From: Psychroflexus longus
GTDB lineage: Bacteria > Bacteroidota > Bacteroidia > Flavobacteriales > Flavobacteriaceae
DNA: 64,000 nt
Direction: 5' to 3'
Assembly: GCF_020164595.1 (NCBI RefSeq)
Contig: NZ_JAIQZE010000001.1
Location: 186,001-250,000, forward strand
Below the pieces are notes generated by a model, which was not told the DNA's origin, did not search any database, and was given only the letters and a program-made list of their open reading frames with translations. Made by a program: the position numbers and the translations under genes. This document shows, in pieces, positions 1 through 9,090 of the stretch (the first letter of the stretch is position 1; each line of letters starts with the position of its first letter).

Positions 1-1
1 G

Positions 2-265
2 AGACAAGCTATGGCACAGAATCCAAGTATGCAAGTCTTAATTCAATCTGGATTGTTTGACGGAGCTACCACCTACTTCAATGCTAAGTATACCATGTGG
101 CATATTGATGAAAGTGGAAAAATGAAAGACCGACTTCACTTTAAAACTTATGAAAGCGGTCATATGATGTATCTAAGAAAAGAGGATTTAAAAAATGCTA
201 ATGATGACATTAGAGAATTCATCAGCAATAGTATTCCTAAAAACAATGCTCCAATCAAATACTAG
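2..265 (+). CDS. Serine carboxypeptidase-like S10 family peptidase, C-terminal fragment
   Basis: The reading frame is open to the left edge of the window, so only the last 87 residues or so of the protein are present. Two features of peptidase family S10 are visible: the segment GLFDGATTYFNAKY, which holds the catalytic Asp, and ESGHMMYL, which holds the catalytic His, both near the C-terminus as expected. The catalytic Ser and the signal peptide would lie upstream. Bacteroidetes S10 peptidases are usually exported and remove C-terminal residues from peptides. The internal ATG at 11 is not a credible start because the conserved RQAMAQNP segment begins before it. A strong intrinsic terminator follows at 315-350. 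The family call is firm; the exact substrate is unknown. Confidence 0.85.
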   Translation, partial: RQAMAQNPSMQVLIQSGLFDGATTYFNAKYTMWHIDESGKMKDRLHFKTYESGHMMYLRKEDLKNANDDIREFISNSIPKNNAPIKY

Positions 266-314
266 GTTTTCACATACTCTAGAAAAGTAAAGTCAAATTG
301 ATAATGTTCAATTT

Positions 315-350
315 AAACTCTTGAAAAAGTAATTTTTCAGGAGTTTTTTT
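315..350 (+). terminator. Intrinsic terminator of the S10 peptidase gene
   Basis: A 14-bp stem (315-328 with 333-346, one G-U pair) with a 4-nt loop is followed directly by a run of T on the plus strand. It lies 49 bp after the peptidase stop codon. Confidence 0.8.
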
Positions 351-409
351 ACAGTGAAACTGCCATTAATGATAAAAGTCAATAACCCATTTGATCCACA
401 TCAGGTCAT

Positions 410-443
410 TAAAAAAGCCTTTCAGAAGAATCTGAAAGGCTTT
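410..443 (-). terminator. Intrinsic terminator of the azurin-like gene
   Basis: A perfect 13-bp stem (414-426 with 431-443) with loop AGAA. Read on the minus strand it is followed by a T run, and it sits 24 bp beyond the azurin stop codon. It closes the gltA-azurin transcript. Confidence 0.8.
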
Positions 444-467
444 GTATTTAATTTCTAATAGGATAAT

Positions 468-977
468 TTATTTCACAGTTAAAACCCCATTCATTAAAGC
501 AACGTGGCCAGGAAAACTACAGATATAATCGTACTTCCCTTTAGCAGGTGCTTTAAAAGTGATTTCGGTTTTTTCACCTCCACCAAGCATTTCAGTATGA
601 GTGATGATAGCGTCTGAACCTTCTGGAATATAATCGTTTTCCTTAAATTCTAGTGCTTCTTGACCAAACTCCTGAACATTTGTACCTTCTTTAAGAAGTA
701 CGAAATTATGCCCCATTGTCTCCTTAGGCAATTTTCCAACGTGTTCGAAAGTCAAGATTACTTTATCCCCAGCATTGACTACAATTTCATTCTTATTGAA
801 TTTCATTTGGTCACTACCCGTTAAATAAACTCTGGTTACACCTTCTTCTTTTTCTTCATTAGGCTTTTCTTGAGTATTTAATTTTATAGAATTCTCTTTT
901 TTCTCTTCTTTTTTGCCATCTCCACCACAACTTATAAGTAGTGTTGTTGAAAGCAATAACATTAAAATCTTTTTCAT
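468..977 (-). CDS. Azurin-like cupredoxin lipoprotein
   Basis: This is a 169-residue blue copper protein, likely a periplasmic or membrane-tethered single-electron carrier. A lipoprotein signal ends in LLIS-C17, followed by a charged Glu/Lys linker (about 18-45) and one cupredoxin domain. The type 1 copper ligands of azurin are all visible: His90 in MGHNF, Cys153, His158 and Met162, in the exact C-x4-H-x3-M spacing. Azurins in Bacteroidetes commonly carry a lipobox, and their partners are usually cytochromes or copper oxidases, none of which is nearby. The gene starts 26 bp after gltA on the same strand and probably shares its transcript. The fold and copper site are certain from sequence; the physiological partner is not known. 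Confidence 0.92.
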   Translation of the reverse strand: MKKILMLLLSTTLLISCGGDGKKEEKKENSIKLNTQEKPNEEKEEGVTRVYLTGSDQMKFNKNEIVVNAGDKVILTFEHVGKLPKETMGHNFVLLKEGTNVQEFGQEALEFKENDYIPEGSDAIITHTEMLGGGEKTEITFKAPAKGKYDYICSFPGHVALMNGVLTVK

Positions 978-1003
978 TATATATTTTTTAAAAATTTACT
1001 TAA

Positions 1004-2290
1004 TTATCTTTTATCTAAAGGTTTGAATTCTCTGTGTGTTTCTCCAGTATAAACTTGTCTTGGTCTGCCAATAGGTTCATTGGCAAGACGCATTTCTTTC
1101 CACTGTGCAATCCAACCTGGAAGTCTTCCGAGAGCGAACATTACTGTAAACATCGATGTTGGTATTCCAAGAGCTCTATATATAATTCCAGAGTAGAAAT
1201 CGACATTAGGATAGAGCTTTCTTTCAATGAAATAATCATCATTTAAAGCTACTTCTTCAAGACCTTTAGCAATTTCCAGGATTGGATCATCAATACCTAA
1301 TTTTTCTAAAACATCATCAGCTGCTTTTTTGATGATTTTTGCTCTTGGATCAAAATTTTTGTAAACTCTATGACCAAATCCCATTAGTCTAAATGGATCA
1401 TTTTTATCCTTAGCTTTCGCCATGAATTTATTTACATCACCACCATCGGCTTGAATAGCCTCAAGCATTTCTATTACAGCTTGATTTGCTCCTCCATGCA
1501 ATGGTCCCCAAAGTGCAGAAATACCTGCAGAAATTGAAGCATATAAACTCGCGTGAGAAGACCCTACAACTCTTACAGTAGCTGTAGAACAATTTTGCTC
1601 ATGATCTGCGTGTAATATCAATAACTTATCAAGTGCTTTTGAAATAACTGGGTCCACGTGATACTCTTCAGATGGTACAGCAAACATCATTTTCAAAAAG
1701 TTAGAAGGATAATCTAAATTATTGTCAGGATAATTAGCCTTATGACCTACTTTGTTTTTGAAAGCCCATGCTGCCATAGTAGGCATTTTGGCAATCAATC
1801 TCATGATGGTTTGATCTACTTCAGCAGCAGATCTGTTTGGGTCTAAAGATTCTGGATAAAAAGCTGTTAACGATGATACTAGAGAACATAAAACTCCCAT
1901 TGGATGAGAATTCGATGGGAAACCATCAATAATGTTTTTAATATCTTCATGTATTAACGTATGGTATGTGATTTCCTTTTTATAGGATTCTAGAACACTC
2001 GCTGTTGGTAGTTCTCCATAAATTAACAGATAGGATACTTCCAAGAAGCTGGCATTCTCAGCTAGATCTTCAATTGAATATCCTCTGTACCTTAATATAC
2101 CTTTTTCACCATTCAGGTAAGTAATATCACTGGAGGTTGACCCCGTGTTTTTGAAACCTCTATCAAGAGTGATGTAACCCGTAGAAGCTCTAAGAGAACT
2201 TATATCAATGGCTTTTTCATTTTCACTACCTGTGATTATCGGGAGTTCAATTTTTTTCCCGTCTAAAATTAATTCTGCTTTATCTGACAT
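1004..2290 (-). CDS. gltA: Citrate synthase
   Basis: This 428-residue enzyme condenses oxaloacetate and acetyl-CoA to citrate at the entry of the TCA cycle. The three catalytic residues of the family are visible: His265 in GPLHGGAN, His307 in GFGHRVYK and Asp364 in NVDFYSG. The length and the N-terminal beta-rich extension (about 1-60) fit the hexameric, NADH-sensitive type II form rather than the short archaeal or Gram-positive form. It is followed by the azurin gene after 26 bp and preceded by a 186-bp gap that holds a plausible promoter of its own (2307-2337). Regulation beyond this is not visible. Confidence 0.97.
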   Translation of the reverse strand: MSDKAELILDGKKIELPIITGSENEKAIDISSLRASTGYITLDRGFKNTGSTSSDITYLNGEKGILRYRGYSIEDLAENASFLEVSYLLIYGELPTASVLESYKKEITYHTLIHEDIKNIIDGFPSNSHPMGVLCSLVSSLTAFYPESLDPNRSAAEVDQTIMRLIAKMPTMAAWAFKNKVGHKANYPDNNLDYPSNFLKMMFAVPSEEYHVDPVISKALDKLLILHADHEQNCSTATVRVVGSSHASLYASISAGISALWGPLHGGANQAVIEMLEAIQADGGDVNKFMAKAKDKNDPFRLMGFGHRVYKNFDPRAKIIKKAADDVLEKLGIDDPILEIAKGLEEVALNDDYFIERKLYPNVDFYSGIIYRALGIPTSMFTVMFALGRLPGWIAQWKEMRLANEPIGRPRQVYTGETHREFKPLDKR

Positions 2291-2306
2291 TTTGAATATT
2301 TTTTAT

Positions 2307-2337
2307 GCAAAATAAGTTTAATAAAAACAATTACAAA
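2307..2337 (-). promoter_or_regulatory. Candidate flavobacterial promoter for gltA
   Basis: On the minus strand TTTG (2337-2334), a 19-bp spacer and TATTTTG (2314-2308) resemble the Bacteroidetes primary sigma consensus TTTG-N19-TAnnTTTG with one T missing in the -7 box. The gltA start codon lies about 20 bp downstream. Confidence 0.5.
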
Positions 2338-2476
2338 ATTTAGCTTATTAAATGTATGTGAAGCTATTTAAGAGATACGACGCCTTTCATGACATCAATT
2401 TAAGCTTCAAATCATTAAATAAATAGTTCGCAATTCTTAAGTCGTTTTCATTTAAAACCTAAGTCTGGTTAATGTA

Positions 2477-3769
2477 TTATTTTTTTATTTTGAAAGCCTT
2501 CATTTTTGGAAAATAAGCATTGTCTCCAAGCTCCTCTTCTATTCTAATTAACTGATTGTATTTAGCCATACGATCACTTCTAGAGGCTGAACCTGTTTTA
2601 ATCTGACCTGTAGATAGAGCTACTGCTAAATCTGCAATTGTATTATCTTCAGTTTCACCAGATCTGTGTGACATCACTGAAGTGTAACCTGCATTATGAG
2701 CAAGGTTTACAGCTGCAATAGTTTCAGTAAGCGTACCGATTTGGTTCACTTTAATCAAAATAGAATTTGCGATATTGTTTGTAATACCTTTTTGTAGACG
2801 TTTCACATTAGTCACAAAAAGATCATCTCCGACAAGTTGAACCTTATCACCGATTTTTTCGGTCAATATTTTCCATCCATCCCAATCATCTTCATCCATT
2901 CCATCTTCAATGGAAATTATTGGATATTTTTCAGAAAGTTCAGCTAGATAGCTTGCTTGTTCTTCAGAAGACATGGTTTTGGCAGAATCACCTTCAAATT
3001 TTTTGTAATTATATTTACCATCTTCATAAAATTCTGCTGCAGCACAATCAAGCGCAATCATTACTTCATCTCCAAATTTATAACCCGCATTTTCGACAGC
3101 GAGTTTAATAGAATCCAAAGCATCTTCAGTCCCTTCTAGTTTAGGTGCAAAACCACCCTCATCACCAACAGCGGTACTTAAATTTCTTTCTTTTAAAACC
3201 TTTTTAAGGTTGTGGAAAATCTCAGTACCCATCTTCAGAGCATGAGTAAAGTTATCTGCTTTTACTGGCATCACCATAAATTCTTGAAAAGCAATAGGAG
3301 CATCACTATGAGATCCTCCATTGATGATGTTCATCATTGGTACAGGAAGCGTGTTTGTAGAAACACCACCTATATATCTGTATAATGGTAAATTTAGTTC
3401 GTTTGCAGCAGCTTTTGCAGCGGCAAGAGAAACACCTAAAATGGCATTTGCGCCTAGTTTAGATTTGTTATCAGTTCCATCTAAATCGATCATAATTTGA
3501 TCAATTTCAGATTGTTCAAAAACTGAAATTCCAAGTAAAGCGTTTGCAATTGTAGTATTCACGTTTTCTGCGGCTTTAAAAACCCCTTTTCCCATATAAT
3601 CTAAACCACCATCTCTGAGTTCTACAGCTTCATGAACTCCTGTAGAAGCTCCGGATGGAACTGCAAATCTTCCAAGAGTTCCAGTTTCTGTAATAACGTC
3701 TACTTCCAAAGCTGGATTACCTCTTGAATCGAATATTTGTCTCGCGTGTATGTCTAAAATTGCACTCAT
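2477..3769 (-). CDS. eno: Enolase (phosphopyruvate hydratase)
   Basis: The 430-residue enzyme interconverts 2-phosphoglycerate and phosphoenolpyruvate in glycolysis and gluconeogenesis. Catalytic Glu204 (GDEGGF) and Lys340 (in the signature [10 protein letters not shown]) and the magnesium ligands Asp241, Glu288 and Asp315 are all in place. The order rplQ-carA-eno-gltA on one strand places central metabolism directly after the ribosomal block. Together with pckA at 46858 the window covers two gluconeogenic steps. It probably has its own promoter at 3792-3820, because the fasciclin gene on the opposite strand separates it from carA. Confidence 0.98.
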   Translation of the reverse strand: MSAILDIHARQIFDSRGNPALEVDVITETGTLGRFAVPSGASTGVHEAVELRDGGLDYMGKGVFKAAENVNTTIANALLGISVFEQSEIDQIMIDLDGTDNKSKLGANAILGVSLAAAKAAANELNLPLYRYIGGVSTNTLPVPMMNIINGGSHSDAPIAFQEFMVMPVKADNFTHALKMGTEIFHNLKKVLKERNLSTAVGDEGGFAPKLEGTEDALDSIKLAVENAGYKFGDEVMIALDCAAAEFYEDGKYNYKKFEGDSAKTMSSEEQASYLAELSEKYPIISIEDGMDEDDWDGWKILTEKIGDKVQLVGDDLFVTNVKRLQKGITNNIANSILIKVNQIGTLTETIAAVNLAHNAGYTSVMSHRSGETEDNTIADLAVALSTGQIKTGSASRSDRMAKYNQLIRIEEELGDNAYFPKMKAFKIKK

Positions 3770-3791
3770 TTTATTTATTTTTTGATTTGTT

Positions 3792-3820
3792 GCAATTTAC
3801 GAAATAAAAGCTTATTCAAA
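3792..3820 (-). promoter_or_regulatory. Candidate promoter for eno
   Basis: On the minus strand TTTG (3820-3817), a 17-bp spacer and TAAATTGC (3799-3792) approximate the flavobacterial consensus; the -7 box differs in its last bases. It lies about 23 bp before the eno start codon. Confidence 0.45.
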
Positions 3821-3993
3821 TCGATTTTAAGGTTATGTATGGATGAGCACGTTTAGCTAAAACGATATAGTTGATTTAAAGAACTGTGTAAAATTTGAAT
3901 ATTAATCTCATACAATGTGAAGTTAAATTATGAATGTAAAAAAACCAAGTGGCTTTTTCTTACGTACATTTAAATAACATATAAAAAAATGTC

Positions 3994-4539
3994 ATGAAAA
4001 ATTTAAAATTACAATTAGTCTTAGTTATGAGTGTTTTAGTAACCACTCTTTCTTACGCTCAAAACAAAATGGTAGGTGGAGCAGAAATGTATCCTACAAA
4101 AAACATTGTTGAAAATGCCCTAAATTCCAAAGATCACACGACTTTGGTGGCCGCAGTGAAAGCGGCAGAACTTGTTGAAACGTTATCAAGTGATGGCCCT
4201 TTTACAGTATTTGCTCCTACAAATTCGGCTTTTGGAAATCTTCCAGAAGGTACTGTTGAATCTCTTTTGAAGCCAGAAAACAAAAAACAACTTCAAACGG
4301 TATTGACTTACCATGTCATTGCAGGGAAATTCAACGCTGCAGATGTTGTTAGTGCTATTAAAAAAGGGGATGGAAAAGCAGAGCTGAAGACAGTGAGTGG
4401 CGGAATTCTTATAGCAATGCTTGATGGTAAAAATGTAAAAATTGAAGACTCTAAAGGCAATGTTGCAACTGTAACTATTGCAGACGTTAATCAATCCAAT
4501 GGAGTGATTCATGTTATTGATACCGTATTATTACCATAA
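3994..4539 (+). CDS. Secreted fasciclin (FAS1) domain protein
   Basis: The 181-residue product has a signal peptide (about residues 1-23, ending SYAQ) and a single FAS1 domain (about 35-181). Family blocks are visible: FTVFAPTNSAFGNLP in the first half and the YHV-AGK and NGVIHVIDTVLLP segments at the end. Bacterial FAS1 proteins are exported and are mostly linked to cell-surface adhesion, but no partner is identified here. The gene is a single plus-strand insertion between eno and carA, and it ends at a bidirectional terminator shared with carA. Family membership is clear; the role is not. Confidence 0.93.
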   Translation: MKNLKLQLVLVMSVLVTTLSYAQNKMVGGAEMYPTKNIVENALNSKDHTTLVAAVKAAELVETLSSDGPFTVFAPTNSAFGNLPEGTVESLLKPENKKQLQTVLTYHVIAGKFNAADVVSAIKKGDGKAELKTVSGGILIAMLDGKNVKIEDSKGNVATVTIADVNQSNGVIHVIDTVLLP

Positions 4540-4556
4540 TAGATTTCAAAATGAAA

Positions 4557-4586
4557 TAAAAAGTGGGCATTTGCCCACTTTTTTTA
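4557..4586. terminator. Bidirectional terminator between the fasciclin gene and carA
   Basis: A perfect stem (4561-4569 with 4572-4580, core AAGTGGGC/GCCCACTT) is flanked by A's on the left and T's on the right. It can therefore stop both the plus-strand fasciclin transcript and the minus-strand carA transcript. Confidence 0.85.
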
Positions 4587-5702
4587 TGCTTCAACTTTTT
4601 GTTTATACATCATATCAAAAAAATCATCGAAGAGATAAGTAGCGTCGTTTGGTCCAGGACCAGCTTCAGGGTGGTATTGAACCGAAAAACAAGGTTTGCC
4701 TTTGATACGGATACCCGCAACAGACTCATCGTTCAGGTGTTGATGTGAAATTTCAACTCTGGAATTATTAACAGTAGAATCTTTATCTATAGTAAATCCA
4801 TGATTTTGAGAGGTGATCTCACTTTTGCCTGTTTTGAGATTCTGTATAGGATGATTGATACCTCGATGTCCATTATGCATCTTGAGCGTTGGGATATCCA
4901 TAGCAAGTGCAATAATTTGATGACCTAAACATATTCCAAAAGTAGGAACTTCATTTTTAATACACTTTTTTGCCAGTTCAATAGCCGAAGCCAAAGGTTC
5001 TGGATCTCCAGGACCATTGGAAATAAGAACTCCATCAGGATTCCAGTCCATAAGATCTTCAAAAGTAGAATCGTAAGGAAATACTTTTACAAATGCACCT
5101 CTTCCGGTGAGCCTTCTTAATATGTTTTTCTTAGTACCAAGATCAAGAACAGCTACTTTGTGATCAGAAAGTTTGTCTCCAAGTGAATAGGGGTCTTTTG
5201 TAGAAACTTTAGAAGCCAATTCAAGTCCTTTCATAGAAGGATGCTGAGATAACTCATTTTGCAATGCCTCGATGTTATGAATATCTGTAGACATGATTGC
5301 ATTCATTGCACCATGCTTTCTAATATGAGAAACAAGAGCTCTAGTATCGACATCAAAAACAACAGGTAAATGTGCATCTTTTAGAAAATCTTCAAGAGTC
5401 TGGGCAGAATTTACCCTAGAAGGTGTGAATGAAAAGTTTTTACAAATCAAACCAGATATTTTAACCGAATCCGATTCGCTTTCATCTGAATTTACACCGT
5501 AGTTACCAATATGTGCATTGGTAGTGACCATGATTTGGCCGAAATAAGATGGGTCTGTAAATATCTCTTGATATCCAGTCATCCCGGTATTAAAACAAAT
5601 TTCCCCCATCCGATTGGAAGTAAAAGGTTCAGTGGTCTTGCCATGAAAGACAGTTCCATCGGCAAGCAATAATACTGCGGGTGTTTTTAAGTTATATTTC
5701 AT
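4584..5702 (-). CDS. carA: Carbamoyl-phosphate synthase small (glutaminase) subunit
   Basis: The 372-residue amidotransferase subunit releases ammonia from glutamine for carbamoyl phosphate synthesis, feeding arginine and pyrimidine synthesis. An N-terminal CarA-specific domain (1-150) is followed by a class I glutamine amidotransferase domain with Cys258 in GICLGHQ and His344/Glu346 in QYHPEA, the full catalytic triad. The large subunit carB is not adjacent and does not occur in this window. The start codon lies just after the terminator of the ribosomal block (5718-5749), so carA is either expressed by read-through or has a weak promoter of its own. Confidence 0.97.
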   Translation of the reverse strand: MKYNLKTPAVLLLADGTVFHGKTTEPFTSNRMGEICFNTGMTGYQEIFTDPSYFGQIMVTTNAHIGNYGVNSDESESDSVKISGLICKNFSFTPSRVNSAQTLEDFLKDAHLPVVFDVDTRALVSHIRKHGAMNAIMSTDIHNIEALQNELSQHPSMKGLELASKVSTKDPYSLGDKLSDHKVAVLDLGTKKNILRRLTGRGAFVKVFPYDSTFEDLMDWNPDGVLISNGPGDPEPLASAIELAKKCIKNEVPTFGICLGHQIIALAMDIPTLKMHNGHRGINHPIQNLKTGKSEITSQNHGFTIDKDSTVNNSRVEISHQHLNDESVAGIRIKGKPCFSVQYHPEAGPGPNDATYLFDDFFDMMYKQKVEA

Positions 5703-5710
5703 AGGTGTAG

Positions 5711-5749
5711 ATATAAAAAAAGGATAAACTAATTAAAGTTTATCCTTTT
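5711..5749 (-). terminator. Terminator at the end of the ribosomal protein block
   Basis: A 13-bp stem (5718-5730 with 5737-5749) is followed on the minus strand by a T run. It lies 25 bp after the rplQ stop codon and overlaps the short leader of carA, so it marks the end of the ribosomal/rpoA transcript. Confidence 0.8.
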
Positions 5750-5774
5750 GATTGAATTAAATATGTGATGTGTA

Positions 5775-6257
5775 TTAAGCCTCATCAGTTTTAGTTTCAG
5801 AATCGTTTGAAGTTTCTGCTTGGTCTTCTACTTTTACTTTCTTACCAGCTCTTCTAGTTGATTTCTTCTTAGCTTGTTTCTTACCTGGTGTGTAAACATC
5901 ATTAAAGTCAACAAGTTCTATCATTGCCATTTCAGCAGCATCACCAAGCCTGTTTCCCAACTTAATGATACGTGTATAACCACCTGGACGCTCTCCAACT
6001 TTAGGAGCAACCTCTCTAAAAAGTTCAGCAACCATATATTTATCTTTTAGTTTAGAAAAAACCAAACGACGATTATGAGTTGTATCTAATTTAGATTTAG
6101 TGATTAATGGCTCTACAAATGTTCTAAGAGCTTTAGCCTTAGCCACGGTAGTATTTATTCTTTTATGCTCAATTAGGGAACAAGCCATATTAGAAAGCAT
6201 TGCTTTTCTATGTGAGGATGTTCTCCCTAAGTGATTAAATTTCTTTCTATGTCTCAT
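5775..6257 (-). CDS. rplQ: 50S ribosomal protein L17
   Basis: The core of about 115 residues starts [20 protein letters not shown], the universal L17 opening. It is followed by an extra tail of about 45 residues, first Lys/Arg-rich, then acidic (residues 120-160). Such low-complexity tails are usual for Bacteroidetes L17 and are absent from the E. coli protein. It is the last gene of the ribosomal block, 28 bp after rpoA as in most bacteria. Confidence 0.97.
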   Translation of the reverse strand: MRHRKKFNHLGRTSSHRKAMLSNMACSLIEHKRINTTVAKAKALRTFVEPLITKSKLDTTHNRRLVFSKLKDKYMVAELFREVAPKVGERPGGYTRIIKLGNRLGDAAEMAMIELVDFNDVYTPGKKQAKKKSTRRAGKKVKVEDQAETSNDSETKTDEA

Positions 6258-6285
6258 GATTAATGTATTTTGAGCTTAACAAAAG

Positions 6286-7278
6286 TTAGTCTTTGTCAAG
6301 TTTATATTTTGAGAGATCCATTCCAAAGTCAAGACCTTTATTTTCTACAAGTTCTTCTAGTTCAGTAAGTGATTTTTTACCAAAGTTTCTAAACTTCATT
6401 AAATCACTTTTGTTATGAGATACTAAATCACCTAAAGTTTCAACTTCAGCAGCTTTCAAGCAGTTAAGTGCTCTTACTGAAAGATCTAAATCTACCAACT
6501 TAGACTTAAGTAATTGTCTCATATGTAGAGACTCTTCATCATATGTCTCAGCTTGAGACATTTCTTCAGTTTCTAAGGTTATTCTCTCATCTGAAAATAA
6601 CATGAAATGATGAATAAGAGTTTTTGCAGCTTCTGTAAGTGCATCTTTAGGATGAATAGAACCATCACTGCTAATTTCGAATATCAGTTTTTCGTAGTCA
6701 GTTTTTTGCTCAACTCTAAAGTTCTCGATGCTGTACTTTACATTTTTTATTGGAGTAAAAACAGAATCAGTAAAAATTGTACCAATAGGAGCTTTTGAAG
6801 TTTTGTTTTCTTCAGCAGGAACATATCCTCTGCCTTTTTGAACAGTGAGTTCAAGATTGAGAGATACTTTCTTATCCATCGTACAAATTTCAAGATCTGG
6901 ATTTAAGATATCAAAACCTGTAAGGTATTTTTGAAAATCTCCAGCAGTCATTTTTTCATTACCAGAGAAAGAAATAGAAACGGTCTCGTTATCTACATCT
7001 TCTGCTCTTTTTTTGAATCTGATTTGCTTTAGATTTAAGATGATTTCAGTAACATCTTCAACAACTCCCTCAATTGTAGAGAATTCATGATCAACACCTT
7101 CGATTCTCACAGATGTGATTGCAAAACCTTCTAATGATGATAACAAGACTCTACGTAAAGCGTTTCCTACTGTTAGACCGTAACCAGGTTCTAATGGTCT
7201 AAATTCGAAAGTGCCCTCAAAATCGGTAGAATCGATCATGATCACCTTATCGGGCTTTTGAAAATTAAATAATGCCAT
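6286..7278 (-). CDS. rpoA: DNA-directed RNA polymerase subunit alpha
   Basis: The 330-residue alpha subunit nucleates RNA polymerase assembly. The N-terminal dimerisation domain (about 1-235) includes the conserved [12 protein letters not shown] helix. The C-terminal domain (about 255-325) has the helix-hairpin-helix segment [17 protein letters not shown], which contacts DNA and activators. The length is normal. It lies between rpsD and rplQ in the usual order, so RNA polymerase and ribosome production are co-expressed. Confidence 0.98.
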   Translation of the reverse strand: MALFNFQKPDKVIMIDSTDFEGTFEFRPLEPGYGLTVGNALRRVLLSSLEGFAITSVRIEGVDHEFSTIEGVVEDVTEIILNLKQIRFKKRAEDVDNETVSISFSGNEKMTAGDFQKYLTGFDILNPDLEICTMDKKVSLNLELTVQKGRGYVPAEENKTSKAPIGTIFTDSVFTPIKNVKYSIENFRVEQKTDYEKLIFEISSDGSIHPKDALTEAAKTLIHHFMLFSDERITLETEEMSQAETYDEESLHMRQLLKSKLVDLDLSVRALNCLKAAEVETLGDLVSHNKSDLMKFRNFGKKSLTELEELVENKGLDFGMDLSKYKLDKD

Positions 7279-7299
7279 AAATTTGAGTGTTGTCAGTTA

Positions 7300-7905
7300 T
7301 TATTTAGAGTATAATTCGACGATGAATTGCTCATTGATTTTTTCAGGAATCTGAGATCTTTCAGGAATATTTACAAGTGTACCTTGCATTTTCTCGCTAT
7401 TCCAGGTCATCCATTCATGAACAGATTTGCTATTTGAAAGAGATTCTTGGATTACATTAAGAGATTTTGATTTCTCTCTTATTCCAACAACATCATTTGG
7501 TTTTACTTGGTAAGATGGTATGTTTACTAACTCGCCATTTACAGTAATATGTTTGTGTGAAACCAATTGTCTTGCAGCACTTCTTGAAGGTGCAATACCT
7601 AGACGATACGCAACGTTATCTAATCTTGATTCACATAATTGAAGCAAAATCTCACCAGTAATTCCTTGAGATCTAGTTGCTTTTTTAAACATATTACGGA
7701 ATTGCTTTTCTAGAATACCATAAGTATATTTTGCTTTTTGCTTTTCCATAAGCTGAACAGCGTACTCAGACTTCTTGCCTCTTCTTCTGTTATTTCCATG
7801 CTGTCCAGGAGGGTAATTTCTTTTTTCGAAAGATTTGTCGTCTCCAAAAATGGATTCTCCAAATTTTCTAGCTATTTTGGTTTTAGGACCGGTATATCTT
7901 GCCAT
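7300..7905 (-). CDS. rpsD: 30S ribosomal protein S4
   Basis: 201 residues beginning [17 protein letters not shown]. The S4 RNA-binding domain (about 92-155) contains [21 protein letters not shown]4 binds 16S rRNA first during 30S assembly and in many bacteria represses its own operon. No N-terminal zinc-binding Cys cluster is present, so this is the zinc-free form. It sits between rpsK (76-bp gap) and rpoA (21-bp gap). Confidence 0.97.
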   Translation of the reverse strand: MARYTGPKTKIARKFGESIFGDDKSFEKRNYPPGQHGNNRRRGKKSEYAVQLMEKQKAKYTYGILEKQFRNMFKKATRSQGITGEILLQLCESRLDNVAYRLGIAPSRSAARQLVSHKHITVNGELVNIPSYQVKPNDVVGIREKSKSLNVIQESLSNSKSVHEWMTWNSEKMQGTLVNIPERSQIPEKINEQFIVELYSK

Positions 7906-7981
7906 TGTTATGTATTTATTATTTTTCTATTATGAATTAAGGTCTTATCCTTCGATAATAGTAATGATTGATTTATAATAA

Positions 7982-8365
7982 TTAGACTCTTCTACGCTTA
8001 GGAGGTCTACATCCATTGTGAGGTATAGGTGTTACATCTATAATCTCTGTAACTTCAATACCTGAATTATGTAAAGATCTGATTGCAGATTCTCTTCCGT
8101 TTCCAGGACCTTTAACATATACTTTTACTTTACGCAAACCTGCTTCGTGTGCAACTTTACCTGCATCTTCAGCAGATAATTGTGCAGCATAAGGAGTGTT
8201 CTTCTTACTACCTCTAAAGCCCATCTTACCTGAAGATGACCAAGAAATAATATCACCATTCTTGTTTGTCAATGAAACAATGATATTATTAAAAGAGGCA
8301 GAAATATGAGCTTCGCCATATGCATCTACAACTACTTTACGCTTTTTTGTTGTTGACTTTGCCAT
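7982..8365 (-). CDS. rpsK: 30S ribosomal protein S11
   Basis: 127 residues with the family signature [11 protein letters not shown] and the C-terminal block [19 protein letters not shown]11 lies on the 30S platform and contacts the mRNA near the E site. It follows rpsM after 8 bp in the standard alpha-operon order. Confidence 0.98.
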   Translation of the reverse strand: MAKSTTKKRKVVVDAYGEAHISASFNNIIVSLTNKNGDIISWSSSGKMGFRGSKKNTPYAAQLSAEDAGKVAHEAGLRKVKVYVKGPGNGRESAIRSLHNSGIEVTEIIDVTPIPHNGCRPPKRRRV

Positions 8366-8373
8366 TTTAATTA

Positions 8374-8748
8374 TTATTTAGTTACCTTTTTCTTATTAGC
8401 AACTGTTTTTCTTCTTCCTTTTCTAGTACGGGAGTTGTTTTTAGTTCTTTGACCTCTTAATGGAAGTCCAGATCTATGTCTTATTCCTCTGTAGCAACCA
8501 ATATCCATTAATCTCTTAATGTTAATTTGTACTTCAGATCTTAACTCACCTTCTATTGTGAATTTACCAACAGCTTCTCTAATTTTTCCGATTTGATCAT
8601 CATTCCAATCAGAGACTTTGATACTTTCGTCTACTCCGGCTTCACTAAGGATTCTTTGAGCTCTGCTCTTTCCGATACCGAAGATATAGGTTAAAGCTAT
8701 AACTCCGCGTTTTTGTTTTGGTATATCTACACCTGCAATTCTAGCCAT
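8374..8748 (-). CDS. rpsM: 30S ribosomal protein S13
   Basis: 124 residues starting [20 protein letters not shown], with the helix-two-turn-helix region and the basic C-terminal tail [20 protein letters not shown] that contacts P-site tRNA. S13 forms head bridges to the 50S subunit. The gene begins 2 bp after the rpmJ stop codon, consistent with translational coupling. Confidence 0.98.
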   Translation of the reverse strand: MARIAGVDIPKQKRGVIALTYIFGIGKSRAQRILSEAGVDESIKVSDWNDDQIGKIREAVGKFTIEGELRSEVQINIKRLMDIGCYRGIRHRSGLPLRGQRTKNNSRTRKGRRKTVANKKKVTK

Positions 8749-8750
8749 AA

Positions 8751-8867
8751 TTATCCTTGTCTTTGTTTAAATTTAGGATTCTTTTTGTTGATGACATAAA
8801 GACGTCCTTTTCTACGAACTATCTTACAGTCAGCACTTCTCTTTTTTATTGATGCTCTTACTTTCAT
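8751..8867 (-). CDS. rpmJ: 50S ribosomal protein L36 (zinc-free type)
   Basis: A 38-residue frame opens with ATG at 8867 ([11 protein letters not shown]) and ends KFKQRQG at the stop at 8751-8753. It exactly fills the gap between infA and rpsM, with 5 and 2 bp of spacing. The start and end blocks are diagnostic for L36. The classical C-C-C-H zinc ribbon is lost: only one Cys (in ADCKIV) remains, and VINKKNPK replaces the region with the other ligands. This is the C-minus type. The small size makes it easy to miss in automated calling. Confidence 0.95.
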   Translation of the reverse strand: MKVRASIKKRSADCKIVRRKGRLYVINKKNPKFKQRQG

Positions 8868-8872
8868 AGTAA

Positions 8873-9088
8873 TTAATATCTATAAGTTATACGAGCCTTT
8901 GATAAATCATAAGGACTCATTTCTAATTTTACTTTATCCCCTGGTAAAAGTTTAATGTAGTGCATTCTCATTTTACCAGATATATGAGCTGTAACTATGT
9001 GCTCATTTTCGAGTTCTACTCGAAACATTGCATTGGACAATGCTTCAATAATAGTTCCATCTTGTTCTATAGAGGGTTGTTTTGCCAT
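8873..9088 (-). CDS. infA: Translation initiation factor IF-1
   Basis: 71 residues forming one S1-type OB fold, with the conserved [19 protein letters not shown] and [19 protein letters not shown] blocks. IF-1 occupies the A site of the 30S subunit during initiation. It starts 2 bp after the secY stop codon. No map or adk gene lies between secY and infA, unlike in several other phyla. Confidence 0.98.
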   Translation of the reverse strand: MAKQPSIEQDGTIIEALSNAMFRVELENEHIVTAHISGKMRMHYIKLLPGDKVKLEMSPYDLSKARITYRY

Positions 9089-9090
9089 AA